Positions 25,501-34,414 of a DNA stretch of 36,712 nt are shown here, in pieces; position 1 is the first letter of the stretch, and each line of letters opens with the position of its first letter. A model generated the notes under the pieces. The model ran no database searches. It worked only from the letters and a program-made list of their open reading frames with translations, and was not told the DNA's origin. Source of the stretch: Acetobacteraceae bacterium (GTDB lineage Bacteria > Pseudomonadota > Alphaproteobacteria > Acetobacterales > Acetobacteraceae); assembly GCA_003506895.1 (NCBI GenBank), contig DNXO01000023.1, positions 65,023 to 101,734 on the forward strand. The letters are read 5' to 3'. Made by a program: the position numbers and the translations under genes.

Positions 25501-25937
25501 TCCGCACTGCGCGCGCACAGGAAGCGACCGCGGTGCGCGACGTGGTGCTGGCCGCATATGAGCGGTATGTGGCGGTGATTGGGACTCCACCCGGGCCGAT
25601 GCTGGACGATTATGGGGTCCGCATAGCGACGGGTCAGGTTTGGGTGCTTGAAGATGCCGGCGAGATCGTGGGCGTGGTGGTCCTGGAGGACGGGCCACAC
25701 TGTTTCTTGCTCGATAACATCGCGATCCGGCCGGATCTGCAGGGAGGCGGCTTCGGACGGAAGCTGATGGATTTCGCCGAAGCGGAGGCCGCGCGGCGCG
25801 GGTGGAAGGCGGTGACGCTGTACACCAACGCATTGATGACCGAGAATATCGCGATTTACACAAAGCGCGGATATGTTGAACAAGACCGCCGCACGGAAAA
25901 GGGTTTCGACAGGGTTTATATGCTGAAGTCCCTGTGA
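25497..25937 (+). CDS. GNAT-family N-acetyltransferase
   Basis: 146 residues starting with GTG 25497, overlapping the ppx stop. The acetyl-CoA-binding motif A is visible as NIAIRPDLQGGGFGRKLMDFAEAEA (about residues 79-103), with the glutamine-glycine-rich loop that holds the pyrophosphate, followed by VTLYTNALMTENIAIYTKRGYVEQDRR, the common motif B region. The small size suits a single-domain enzyme. The acceptor may be an amine of a small molecule or protein; nothing in the sequence decides. It closes the plus-strand run begun at 19271. Confidence 0.9.
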   Translation: MIRTARAQEATAVRDVVLAAYERYVAVIGTPPGPMLDDYGVRIATGQVWVLEDAGEIVGVVVLEDGPHCFLLDNIAIRPDLQGGGFGRKLMDFAEAEAARRGWKAVTLYTNALMTENIAIYTKRGYVEQDRRTEKGFDRVYMLKSL

Positions 25938-26096
25938 GTCCTGGTCCCACACGATGTCAGGAGGTGCCACGGTAGTCCCGCCGCCCCCAACCGATTAAAA
26001 TTGTCGCCCGGCCAAATACCATCCTAAGCTTCCCCCGCGCCGCCCAGGCCGCCAACCAAGAGCAAGGCCAGCAGGCGCCACCGAGGGAGAGAGCGG

Positions 26097-27476
26097 ATGG
26101 CCGAGCGTATAAGCTACGACGGAGTCATGGCGGCGCGGGTTGACCGGCTCCCGTTGACGCGGGTGCAGTGGCAACTTGCCATCCTGGTCGAGGTTACCTG
26201 GGGTTTCATCATCTTCGACACGGATGGCATCGGCGCCAGGCTGTATCCATTCGTTTGGCGACCGAACCATATCATCGATGTCGTGCAATACGCGGTCATT
26301 CAGGCCCTTCAGGTCGGGCTTGGCATTCTGCTGGGTGTTTACATCATGAGTTATGTCGCCGACCGGTATGGACGGCGACCGGCGATCCTGTTGGCGACCC
26401 TGCTGGGCGGGATTTGCATCTGGCCGTTTGCCTATGTCACCGACTTCAAATGGTTGGTGGTCCTGTCGGTCCTGAGCACCCTGGGTGTCGGTGGGATCGT
26501 CGCGACGCATTCGGTGTACGTGTCGGAGATGACATCGCCCGACGTCCGCAACCGGGTGTTGCTGACATCGCAGGGCGTGACGGCGCTGGTGGCGGTCGGG
26601 GTCAATCTGCTGGCGTTTGCCTGGATCCCCGGCAACTGGAAGATGTTCCTGTGGGTCAGCGCGGCGATCGAGGTCGTGGTGCTGCTGCCTCTCCTGTATT
26701 GGAAGCTACCGGAATCTCCGCGTTGGCTGGAGGCGCATGGACGCCACGCGGAGGCCGAGAAAGCGATGGCTATCTTTGAACAGCGGTGTCAGGCGGCATT
26801 CGGCGCGCCGTTGCCCGAACCAAACCCCGTGCTGGATCAAGTGATCAGCGCCCAGGGTGGGTCGTGGACCGAACTGTTCACCAACCCGCAATACCGCAGA
26901 CGAACCTGGCTGCTGATCTTCGTTTGGCTGATGGCCTATGCGGGCTTGGTCTATGGTGTGGGTGCCTTCGCCGCGGTGTTCATGGTTGACCACGGCGCGT
27001 CCGCGCACTTCGTGTTTCTGACGATCGCGGCCGCCTATGCCGTGCTGTTCGTTGCGTTCCAGATCAATGCCCGCCTGGGCGAGCAGGTGGAGCGACGGGA
27101 CGTGCTGTTCGTCATGGGGCTGTTGTTCGCGGCGTCCTGGGCGGTGGCCTGGGCGATCCCGAACCTGTGGGTCATCGCCGGATGCTACATCGTGTCCCGG
27201 ATTGGGACCGGATTGTTCCTGTTCAACCTGTATAATTACACGGCGGTGGCATATCCGACGCGGATCCGATCCAAGGCGTTCGCCTGGACGGATGGACTCG
27301 GACATCTGGGCGCCTGGGCCGGTGTCACACTGTTGGGGCCGTTATACGCGCTAGGCACGGACCATCTGGGATGGATTCTGTGGATCGTCGTCCCCGGGGC
27401 GTTGCTGCCGGCAGCGTTGATCCGCTTCGGCGGGATAAGGCAGTCGAGGGCGGTGTTGGAGCAGATCTCGACTTAA
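26097..27476 (+). CDS. MFS transporter of the metabolite:H+ symporter (sugar-porter-like) group
   Basis: 459 residues with about twelve hydrophobic helices. GAGGGAGAG before the ATG gives a good ribosome site. The cytoplasmic loop motif between helices 2 and 3 appears as YVADRYGRRPAIL, and KLPESPRWLEAHGR follows helix 6, both hallmarks of the sugar/aromatic-acid-porter MFS group. A second loop motif INARLGEQVERRDVLF is seen in the second half. A central cytoplasmic loop of about 60 residues separates the halves. The substrate is probably an organic acid or sugar. The gene stands alone, converging on the FAD/Fe-S dehydrogenase gene, which may use what it imports; that is inference. Confidence 0.88.
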   Translation: MAERISYDGVMAARVDRLPLTRVQWQLAILVEVTWGFIIFDTDGIGARLYPFVWRPNHIIDVVQYAVIQALQVGLGILLGVYIMSYVADRYGRRPAILLATLLGGICIWPFAYVTDFKWLVVLSVLSTLGVGGIVATHSVYVSEMTSPDVRNRVLLTSQGVTALVAVGVNLLAFAWIPGNWKMFLWVSAAIEVVVLLPLLYWKLPESPRWLEAHGRHAEAEKAMAIFEQRCQAAFGAPLPEPNPVLDQVISAQGGSWTELFTNPQYRRRTWLLIFVWLMAYAGLVYGVGAFAAVFMVDHGASAHFVFLTIAAAYAVLFVAFQINARLGEQVERRDVLFVMGLLFAASWAVAWAIPNLWVIAGCYIVSRIGTGLFLFNLYNYTAVAYPTRIRSKAFAWTDGLGHLGAWAGVTLLGPLYALGTDHLGWILWIVVPGALLPAALIRFGGIRQSRAVLEQIST

Positions 27477-27578
27477 TAAGGTGCCACGAATGCGTGGAAT
27501 CGCCAAAGCGGCTCAGGCAGATCGTTGTCATTGCGAGTTCCACGCCGGTTGGCGGCCGACCCGCCCTGGATGAAACCG

Positions 27579-30503
27579 TCATCGCGGCGACGCTGCCTGA
27601 TCCTCCAAAGCCCGTTCCATCAGCCGCACGGAATGAATCGCCTCCCGCCCCGACAGATCGCGTATCTGGTGACGGCAAGAGGTTCCATCTGCAACGATAT
27701 AATCATGTTCGGCCGCCGCGCGAACCGCCGGCAGCAGCCCAGCCTCGGCCATCGCCCGCGACGTTGGCTCGGTTTCCACTTGATAGCCGAACGTACCAGC
27801 CATACCGCAGCAGGATGACTGAATCGGTTGGGCCGACAGCTTCGGTATCAAACGCAACATCGCAAGCGCATCCGGAAACGCACCGAACGCTTTCTGATGG
27901 CAGTGACCATGCACCCGCGCCGTCCCAGGCATGGAACGCAACGCCAGATCCGGCTTTTCCTTCGCGATGAATTCGCTCAACAGCATCGACCGTGCGGCGA
28001 ATCGATCCGTCGCCTCCCCGGGCAGCAGCGATTTGAACTCATCGCGTAACGTCATCAGGCAGGACGGCTCCAATCCAATGATCGGCAAATCGCCGGGCAT
28101 GGCCTGCATGGTGCGCGCGGCTTCCTCACGCGCTTTATCCACCATCCCCACGGCCAGCCACGTCCGTCCACAGCATAGCGGCCGGCCATCGGCCTTCGGG
28201 ACGATCGCGCGATACCCCGCGGCCTTCAAAACCTTAAGCGCGGCACGCAGGTTTTCCGGCTCGAAGTAACGGTTGAACGTATCCGCCAGCAGATAGACAT
28301 CCCCGCGCGGCGCTTCCGGTGCGGCGGCTTCCTTGTCCTGGAACTTGTCGCTACGCCATTTCGGCAACCGACGCGCTGCGGAGAAGCCCAGGAACCGCTC
28401 TGTCAGCCAGCGCAAAGGCGGCAGATAGTTCCGCAAATTAGCCAGCGTGGGAACAAGCGACACGAACGGCGCATAGCGCGGCAGTTCCGCGATCAGCGTC
28501 TCCCGCCACTTTAACCCGTGGCGCTCGGCGCGGGCGGCGGTGACCTCGATCTTCATCTTGGCCATATCGACACCCGTCGGACATTCGCGCTTGCACGCCT
28601 TGCACGACACGCACAGCGCCATCGCGTCGGCCATGGCGTCCGAGGTCATCGCATCCGCGCCCAACTGGCCGGTCAGGCCCAGGCGCAACGTGTTCGCCCG
28701 CCCCCGTGTCAGGTGCGCTTCATCGCGCGTCACCCGGTAGCTGGGGCACATCACGCCGGAATCGAAACCACGGCATGTGCCGTTGTTGTTGCACATCTCG
28801 ACGGCACCGAGCATGCCACCGAGCGGCCCGGGGTGTTCGGACCAGTCGAGTTTCGGGGTAAAGTCGCTGGTCGCGCTGTAGCCGGGGCCGTAACGGAACA
28901 GCGTCCGGTCATCCATTTTCGGCGGATGCACGATGCGGTTGGGGTTCAACAGACCGATCGGGTCGAAGGCGTCTTTGACTTGCTCGAACGCATGGACGAT
29001 ACGCTCACCAAACATCTTCTGGTGGAACTCGCTGCGCACCAGGCCATCGCCGTGCTCGCCGCTGTGGGAGCCTTTGTATTCCCGCACCAGGGCGAACGCT
29101 TCCTCGGCCACGCTTCGCATCTTTGCGACGTCAGCGGGGTCCTTCATATTCAGGACCGGCCGGACGTGCAGACACCCGACGGAAGCGTGAGCGTACCAGG
29201 TGCCTTTCGACCCATGCTTCTCAAACACGTCATTCAGGCGTTCGGTGTAGTCGGCGAGGTCATCCAGATCGACGGCGCAGTCTTCGATGAAGGAAACCGG
29301 TTTGCCGTCACCCTTCATCGACATCATGATATTCAGTCCAGCCTCCCTAACCGAGGCGATATCGGCCTGAAAGGCTGGGTCAACCGCCTGCACCACGCCC
29401 GGGCTGCCCAGGTCGCCCATCAGGGCTTCCAGCTCCGCCAGCTTGGCCATCAGCGGCCCATCCTCGTGGCCGTGGAATTCGACGATCAGCAGGCTGTCAG
29501 GCTCGCCGATCAGCATCTGATCGATCGTGGGCCGGTAAATCGGAATGCCGCGCCCCAGATCGATCATGGTGCGATCGACCAGTTCCACCGCCTCGGGGTC
29601 CAGCGCGACGATGTGGCGGGACGCTTCCATCGCCTTGCGGAAGGTCGGGAACTGACAAATTCCCAGCACCTTGCGCGGCTTGATCGGATGCAGCGTCAGT
29701 TCGATCGCGGCCGAGAACGCCAGCGTCCCCTCCGACCCAACCAGCAGACGCGCCAGATTGTCGCGGCCGGCGGCGCGGGCGGCCGGGGTCAGGGCGTCGA
29801 TATTATAGCCGCCGACACGGCGCAGTTGCTTAGGGAAACGGGCAGCGATTTCCTCGGCTTCCGCCGCGCCCAGCGCGCGCAGGCGCTGGATCAGTTCGAC
29901 GATGGTCGCGGGCGTGCGGTCGCCGATATTGTCAGCCACGATCCCGAACCGATGCTGAGACCCATCGGACAGGATCGCCTCGATCGCGCGGACATTGTCA
30001 GCCATCAGCCCGTAGCGGATCGACTTGGAACCGCAGGAGTTGTTGCCGGCCATCCCCCCGATCGTGCAGCGGGCATGGGTGGACGGATCAACCGGGAAGA
30101 ACAGCTTGTCGGCGCGCAGGGCGTTGTTCAGATGACCCAGGACCAGACCCGGCTCGACCAGCGCCGTCCGCGCTTCGGCATCGACATGCAGGATACGCCG
30201 CAGGTGCTTCGAGCAATCGATCACCAGCGCTCGGTTCACCGTCTGGCCGCACTGGCTGGTGCCGCCGCCACGGGCCAGAACGGGAATGCCCTCATCCCGA
30301 GCGATAGACATCGCCGCGACCACGTCGTCGATGGTTTCCGGGACGATCACGCCCACTGGCTCCATCTGATAGATCGAGGCATCCGTGCTGTAGCGGCCCC
30401 GGCTGGCTCTGTCGAACAGGACCTCGCCCTTGATATTGCGGGCCAGGCGCATCGCGAAAGCCGCGTTGTCGGGCATGATCGAGTCGGCGATGGTGGCGCT
30501 CAT
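27579..30503 (-). CDS. FAD-linked oxidase fused to Fe-S/CCG domains (YdiJ-like D-2-hydroxy acid dehydrogenase)
   Basis: 974 residues. Domain order: FAD-binding PCMH domain (VIVPETIDDVVAAMSIARDEG, GGGTSQCGQTVN near 79-90, GGMAGNNSCGSKSIRYG 149-165), FAD-oxidase C-terminal domain with SGEHGDGLVRSEF (481-493), Fe-S ligand segments around 571-587 (CNNNGTC and MCPSYR) and 631-642 (CVSCKACKRECP), then CCG heterodisulphide-reductase-like motifs at 777-780 and 897-901. This matches E. coli YdiJ-type enzymes, of which YdiJ oxidises D-2-hydroxyglutarate, and also long D-lactate dehydrogenases. Electrons would pass from FAD to Fe-S clusters and a membrane acceptor. The exact hydroxy acid is not known. 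Confidence 0.93.
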   Translation of the reverse strand: MSATIADSIMPDNAAFAMRLARNIKGEVLFDRASRGRYSTDASIYQMEPVGVIVPETIDDVVAAMSIARDEGIPVLARGGGTSQCGQTVNRALVIDCSKHLRRILHVDAEARTALVEPGLVLGHLNNALRADKLFFPVDPSTHARCTIGGMAGNNSCGSKSIRYGLMADNVRAIEAILSDGSQHRFGIVADNIGDRTPATIVELIQRLRALGAAEAEEIAARFPKQLRRVGGYNIDALTPAARAAGRDNLARLLVGSEGTLAFSAAIELTLHPIKPRKVLGICQFPTFRKAMEASRHIVALDPEAVELVDRTMIDLGRGIPIYRPTIDQMLIGEPDSLLIVEFHGHEDGPLMAKLAELEALMGDLGSPGVVQAVDPAFQADIASVREAGLNIMMSMKGDGKPVSFIEDCAVDLDDLADYTERLNDVFEKHGSKGTWYAHASVGCLHVRPVLNMKDPADVAKMRSVAEEAFALVREYKGSHSGEHGDGLVRSEFHQKMFGERIVHAFEQVKDAFDPIGLLNPNRIVHPPKMDDRTLFRYGPGYSATSDFTPKLDWSEHPGPLGGMLGAVEMCNNNGTCRGFDSGVMCPSYRVTRDEAHLTRGRANTLRLGLTGQLGADAMTSDAMADAMALCVSCKACKRECPTGVDMAKMKIEVTAARAERHGLKWRETLIAELPRYAPFVSLVPTLANLRNYLPPLRWLTERFLGFSAARRLPKWRSDKFQDKEAAAPEAPRGDVYLLADTFNRYFEPENLRAALKVLKAAGYRAIVPKADGRPLCCGRTWLAVGMVDKAREEAARTMQAMPGDLPIIGLEPSCLMTLRDEFKSLLPGEATDRFAARSMLLSEFIAKEKPDLALRSMPGTARVHGHCHQKAFGAFPDALAMLRLIPKLSAQPIQSSCCGMAGTFGYQVETEPTSRAMAEAGLLPAVRAAAEHDYIVADGTSCRHQIRDLSGREAIHSVRLMERALEDQAASPR

Positions 30504-30879
30504 TGGGGCGGATCAACCTGGGTTAAGGGTATGTAGGCGCAGCATTGGCAAAGGCGGCGCGGCACCGCAAGCCGCCTCGGCGTTCAGCAGGTAATCTGGG
30601 TGCTGAACTACGGGCCGGGGAACGACCCAAGATGCCCGTTGCGGACCAACGGAATCCCCGGGCGGTTGCGTTCGACGGTCAGCCGGCGGCGACGTCCTGG
30701 ACCGGGATGGACACATCGACGAACGAATGGCCGGGATCGTTGTCGAAGTGGCACGAAACCAGATCGTTCCGGGCAATGTCCACCTACCTTTATGGTTGCC
30801 CCGCCGTCATAAAAGCAAGCCACCCCTGGCCAGCCGCGTTAAGTCGCGTAGGATTGGGGATCAGCTTCAGGAGTCCCTC
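30504..30879. other. Space between the dehydrogenase and the hydrolase genes
   Basis: About 375 nt between two divergent genes. Apart from the small minus-strand frame at 30679-30783 and its possible frameshifted continuation to about 30610, I see no gene, repeat or clear hairpin. It must hold the promoters of both flanking genes; no consensus elements stand out. Confidence 0.5.
30679..30783 (-). CDS. Possible small ORF or gene relic with coding-like codons
   Basis: A GTG-to-TGA frame of 34 residues (reads DIARNDLVSCHFDNDPGH, then SFVDVSIPVQDVAAG) with strongly GC-ending codons like the neighbouring genes. Immediately downstream in another frame lies LTVERNRPGIPLVRNGHLGS before a stop, suggesting the trailing part of a frameshifted gene. 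I do not recognise the family. A weak AGG precedes the GTG. It could be a real small protein, a relic, or chance in GC-rich DNA. Confidence 0.25.
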   Translation of the reverse strand: MDIARNDLVSCHFDNDPGHSFVDVSIPVQDVAAG

Positions 30880-31761
30880 ATGCCGTTCGCTACCACTGAC
30901 GATGGTGTCCGCCTTCACTACGAGGAAACCGGCTCCGGCACGCCGGTGATCTTCGTCCATGAGTTCGCCGGCGATCACCGAGCCTGGGAGACGCAGATGC
31001 GTCATTTCGGCCAGCGATATCGCGCGATTACCTACGCCGCTCGGGGATATCCGCCGTCCGACGTGCCCGATGACGTGTCAAAATACTCCCAGGCGCGGGC
31101 AGCGGACGATATCGCGGCGGTGCTGGATCACCTGAAGATCGACAAGGCGCATGTCGTCGGCCTGTCGATGGGTGGGTTCGCCACCCTGCATTTTGGGTTC
31201 CGTCATGCGGCCCGGGCACTGTCGCTGACGGTGGCCGGCTGCGGTTACGGGGCGGAGAAAGGCCAGCGCGACAAATTCCGTTCCGAAGTCGCTGCCGTCG
31301 CGGCGTTCCTCGACGAAAACGGCATCAAGGCCTTTGCCGCCAAATACGCCTACGGCCCAACCCGTGTGCAGTTCGAGAACAAGGACCCACGCGGCTTCAC
31401 CGAATTCAAGCAGCAATTGTCGGAACACTCCGCCGTCGGTGCGCGCAACACCCAGTTGGGCGTGCAGGGTGAGCGGCCCTCACTTTACGATCTGGTGGAC
31501 CAGATGGCGGCGCTGACGGTCCCCACGCTGATCCTGACCGGCGACGAGGATTGGCCCTGCCTGCAACCGGCGCTGCTGATGAAGCAGACCATCCCGTCCT
31601 CCGCGCTGTCGGTGATGCCGAATTGCGGCCACACCATCAACCTTGAGGACCCGGACCAGTTCAACCACCTGGTTGGCGCGTTCATCGTGCAGGTCGATGC
31701 CGGGCGGTGGCCGAAGCGGGACCCACGGGCGATGGTGTCCTCGATCACCGGCATGAAGTAA
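30880..31761 (+). CDS. Alpha/beta hydrolase
   Basis: 293 residues from ATG 30880, with AGGAG about 7 nt upstream; the open frame extends further upstream without a good start signal. The alpha/beta-hydrolase fold is clear: TPVIFVHEFAGDHRAWE near residue 25 with the oxyanion region, nucleophile elbow GLSMGGFATLHFG (Ser in G-L-S-M-G), an acidic residue in LTGDEDWPCLQPA and the catalytic histidine in MPNCGHTINLEDPDQF. It resembles 3-oxoadipate enol-lactonase and other ester hydrolases. No signal peptide is seen, so it acts in the cytoplasm. It is followed by a coding-like remnant and a ThDP-dependent enzyme on the same strand, suggesting one catabolic unit. Confidence 0.9.
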   Translation: MPFATTDDGVRLHYEETGSGTPVIFVHEFAGDHRAWETQMRHFGQRYRAITYAARGYPPSDVPDDVSKYSQARAADDIAAVLDHLKIDKAHVVGLSMGGFATLHFGFRHAARALSLTVAGCGYGAEKGQRDKFRSEVAAVAAFLDENGIKAFAAKYAYGPTRVQFENKDPRGFTEFKQQLSEHSAVGARNTQLGVQGERPSLYDLVDQMAALTVPTLILTGDEDWPCLQPALLMKQTIPSSALSVMPNCGHTINLEDPDQFNHLVGAFIVQVDAGRWPKRDPRAMVSSITGMK

Positions 31762-31971
31762 CCCGTTCCCCGCGGAGAACGACGATCGTGTGATTGGACC
31801 GTCCGCGCCGGTGTCGCGGAGGCCGTGGCCACAAGCCCCGCCGCACGGCCTGTCGGTCTGGGTATCGCCGGCGCGGGCGCGCTGGAGCCGAATGCCGTTG
31901 GACACTGGGACAACGTGCACGAATGGGCCTCGGCCGAACCGGCGGTCGCGCGCCGGGGATTCTTGCAGTAG
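31762..31971 (+). pseudogene. Coding-like remnant between hydrolase and ThDP-enzyme genes
   Basis: The frame of the hydrolase continues without interruption after its TAA to a TAG at 31969-31971, with codon use like a real gene. It reads RAGVAEAVATSPAARPVGLG, then ALEPNAVGHWDNVHEWASAE, then ARRGFLQ. The only start candidates are internal GTG codons (for example 31825) without a ribosome site. I do not recognise the family; it could be the 3' end of a deleted gene, or a short protein. A complete gene is not supported. Confidence 0.35.
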
Positions 31972-32004
31972 AGGAAACCCAGGGTTGTCAGGAGGGAGTC
32001 CGGG

Positions 32005-33702
32005 ATGTCGCAGCCAACCGAAACCATCACAGCTGGCGGGGCGATTCTGGCGCGCCTGAAGGCCGTCGGGGTTGACTACATTTTTGCAAATTCGGGCACC
32101 GATTTTCCACCCATCATCGAAGGTCTGGCCGAAGCTGGCGCGAAGGACGTCGCCCTGCCCAAGGCGATTGTCATTCCGCATGAGCACGCCGCGATGGGCA
32201 TGGCACATGGCTACTATCTGGCGACGCGCCGCGCCCAGGCGGTGATGGCACATACCAATGTCGGCCTCGCGAACTGCGCGATCGGCGCCATCAACATGGC
32301 CACCGAGCATGTGCCGGTGCTGCTGTTCTCCGGCCGCACCCCGACGCTGGAACAAGGCCGGCTGGGCGCCCGCACCGTACCCATCGGCTGGGGCCAGGAG
32401 ATGCGCGACCAGACCGCGCTGATCCGCGAGGCGGTGAAGTGGGATTATGAACTGCGCTTCCCCGAACAGGCGCTGGAGATGGTGGACCGGGCCTATGCCA
32501 TCGCCACGTCCACGCCGCGCGGACCGGTGTATGTTAGCTTGCCGCGAGAAGTGCTGTGCGGCCAATGTCCGTCCGAGGCGTTGAACGAACCAACCCGGAT
32601 GGCGCCCGTCGGCTTCGCCCCCACCGCCGCAGCCTTGGAACAAGCCGCCGCTTTGCTGGCAGCCGCTCGGCGGCCGGTGATCGTAGCGCAACGCGGCGCC
32701 GGATCAGCCGAGGGGTTCGCCGCGCTGGCGGAACTGGCGAACACCTGGGGCATACCAGTGGTTCAGTACTGGACGATCCAGCTATCGATCGCGACCGATC
32801 ATCCGATGTGTGTCGGATCGAACCCCGAACCCTGGCTGAGTGAGGCCGACGTGGTGCTGGTGCTGGACAGTCTGGCGCCCTGGTCGCCGGAGATCCACAA
32901 GCTGGCACCCGACTGCAAGGTGATCCAGGCCGGGCCGGACCCGCTGTACAGCCGGTTTCCGGTGCGTAACTTCCAGGCCGATCTCTCGCTGGCCGGGGAG
33001 ATGACCGATATCGTCCTGGGGCTTTCCCACGCGATGCGGGCCTATCGCCCCGACGGTGAACGGCGGGACGTAGTCGCGGCGAAGGCGGCGGCGATCCGGG
33101 CGGCGACGCTGCGGGCGGCGGAGCGCGGCGGGACCGGCGATCGGATGACCAAGGACTGGGTCAGCCTGTGCCTGTCGCGCGCGATTGAGAAGATGGATGC
33201 AACCGTGCTGTCAGAACTCGGTTGCCCATTGGACTCGCTGACGCTGCGAACGGCCACGAGTTGGTATCAGGAGCCCCATTCGGGCGGCCTTGGTTGGTCG
33301 TTCCCGTGTGCGCTCGGGATGCAGCTCGCCCGTCCGGACGGCGTGATCGTCGCGACGATGGGGGACGGATCTTACATGTTCTCCAACCCCGTGGCGTGTC
33401 ACCAGATCGCCGAGGCGATGGGGCTACCAGTGCTGGTGCTGATCCTGAACAACCGGGAATGGGGCGCGGTGCGGAAGTCGGTGCTGGGGACGTACCCGGA
33501 CGGGTATGCGTCACGGGTGAACCAGATGCCGCTGGTTTCTTTGGAGCCTTCGCCGGACTTCACCAAGGTGGCCGAGGCCAGCCGAGCCTGGACCGCAAAG
33601 GTGGAAGCGCCGGGGGACTTGGCGGAGGTGCTGGCGGCGGCGTTGGAGCACGTGCGGACGAAGCGGACCCAGGCGCTGGTGGAGATCAGCGTGGCGCCTT
33701 GA
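32005..33702 (+). CDS. Thiamine diphosphate-dependent enzyme, acetolactate synthase-like
   Basis: 565 residues; AGGAGGG about 8 nt before the ATG. Three-domain ThDP fold: N-terminal pyrimidine-binding domain with the catalytic glutamate E60 in VIPHEHAAMGMAHGY, a central domain (RPVIVAQRGAGSAEGFAAL from about 223), and a C-terminal pyrophosphate domain with the cofactor motif GDG (453-455) exactly 26 residues before NN (482-483). No FAD-binding or quinone features are evident, so the enzyme is probably a decarboxylase or carboligase acting on a 2-oxo acid rather than true anabolic IlvB; no small regulatory subunit gene follows. Substrate unknown. Same strand as the hydrolase upstream. Confidence 0.9.
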   Translation: MSQPTETITAGGAILARLKAVGVDYIFANSGTDFPPIIEGLAEAGAKDVALPKAIVIPHEHAAMGMAHGYYLATRRAQAVMAHTNVGLANCAIGAINMATEHVPVLLFSGRTPTLEQGRLGARTVPIGWGQEMRDQTALIREAVKWDYELRFPEQALEMVDRAYAIATSTPRGPVYVSLPREVLCGQCPSEALNEPTRMAPVGFAPTAAALEQAAALLAAARRPVIVAQRGAGSAEGFAALAELANTWGIPVVQYWTIQLSIATDHPMCVGSNPEPWLSEADVVLVLDSLAPWSPEIHKLAPDCKVIQAGPDPLYSRFPVRNFQADLSLAGEMTDIVLGLSHAMRAYRPDGERRDVVAAKAAAIRAATLRAAERGGTGDRMTKDWVSLCLSRAIEKMDATVLSELGCPLDSLTLRTATSWYQEPHSGGLGWSFPCALGMQLARPDGVIVATMGDGSYMFSNPVACHQIAEAMGLPVLVLILNNREWGAVRKSVLGTYPDGYASRVNQMPLVSLEPSPDFTKVAEASRAWTAKVEAPGDLAEVLAAALEHVRTKRTQALVEISVAP

Positions 33703-33828
33703 GGTCGATGTCGGCTTTGACCAGGGCCATGTAGACCTTGTGTCGATCCGGCCGGAGCCGGGCAGGCGGAAATGCGGCCGGGGCTGGCCTTCGGGCGTTG
33801 GAGTCTGCGCTCCACGAGTGGGCGCCCG

Positions 33829-34410
33829 TCAATCCGCGTAGGTAATCCCCCACGCGTTCGCCCCGTTCGCCGGCGGCTCACACCAGATCGGCACCGCGTT
33901 CCGGGTCCGCACGTTCGGCTCGTGCCCCATCGCCCCGCGGATCGCCCGGAACAGCGCGCCGTGCGCCACCACCAGCACCTCCGGCGGGCGCACGATGCAG
34001 CGGTTGATCGCGGCGACCGCTCGGGTGGTCAGCGAGGGGAAACTTTCCGCCCCCTCGGGCGTCAGCAGTCCGTCCACCCAGGGCTGAAACCACTCGCCCA
34101 TCGGCTTGCCTTCCATGACGCCGAAGGCAACCTCGCGCAGGCCGTCGTCGAACTGCACCGGCAACCCCAGCTCCGCCGCCGCGATCTCCGCCGTTACGCG
34201 GGCGCGGCCGAGCGGCGAGGCGATCACGTGCTTGATGTTGCCCTTGCCACGGAGCAGCAGGGCGGCGGACCGAGCCTGCGCCAACCCGGTTTCGTTGAGC
34301 GGGATATCCACGTTCCCCTGCGACAGATTTTTCGTGTTCCAGTCGGTCTCACCATGGCGCAGGAACCAGAAAGCGACGGGGTGAATCGTGTTAGCGGGAG
34401 AAACACTCAT
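33829..34410 (-). CDS. Histidine phosphatase family protein (phosphoglycerate mutase-like)
   Basis: 193 residues from ATG 34410, four bases after the stop of the glutathione S-transferase gene; the frame runs further upstream inside that gene as a shadow. The phosphate pocket is visible as FWFLRHGETDWN (catalytic His in RHG) and the second conserved His in VVAHGALFRAIRG; SPLGRARVTAEIAA supplies the usual arginine. Family members hydrolyse phosphate monoesters or interconvert phosphoglycerates; a broad-specificity phosphatase is likely. It is in the same transcription unit as the GST. Confidence 0.9.
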   Translation of the reverse strand: MSVSPANTIHPVAFWFLRHGETDWNTKNLSQGNVDIPLNETGLAQARSAALLLRGKGNIKHVIASPLGRARVTAEIAAAELGLPVQFDDGLREVAFGVMEGKPMGEWFQPWVDGLLTPEGAESFPSLTTRAVAAINRCIVRPPEVLVVAHGALFRAIRGAMGHEPNVRTRNAVPIWCEPPANGANAWGITYAD

Positions 34411-34414
34411 CGGA

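Noticed and set aside
27487..27500. Small stem CCACG-AATG-CGTGG after the MFS gene
   Set aside because: Only 5 bp and no T-run; too weak to call a terminator.
28518..30536. Long plus-strand open frame (672 codons)
   Set aside because: It is antisense to the FAD/Fe-S dehydrogenase, whose domains and cysteine motifs are unmistakable; the plus frame gives a His/Gln/Arg-rich sequence typical of shadows in GC-rich DNA.
31480..32691. Minus-strand open frame of 403 codons
   Set aside because: Spans the hydrolase end and the ThDP-enzyme start on the opposite strand, and its sequence is low-complexity arginine/histidine-rich shadow.
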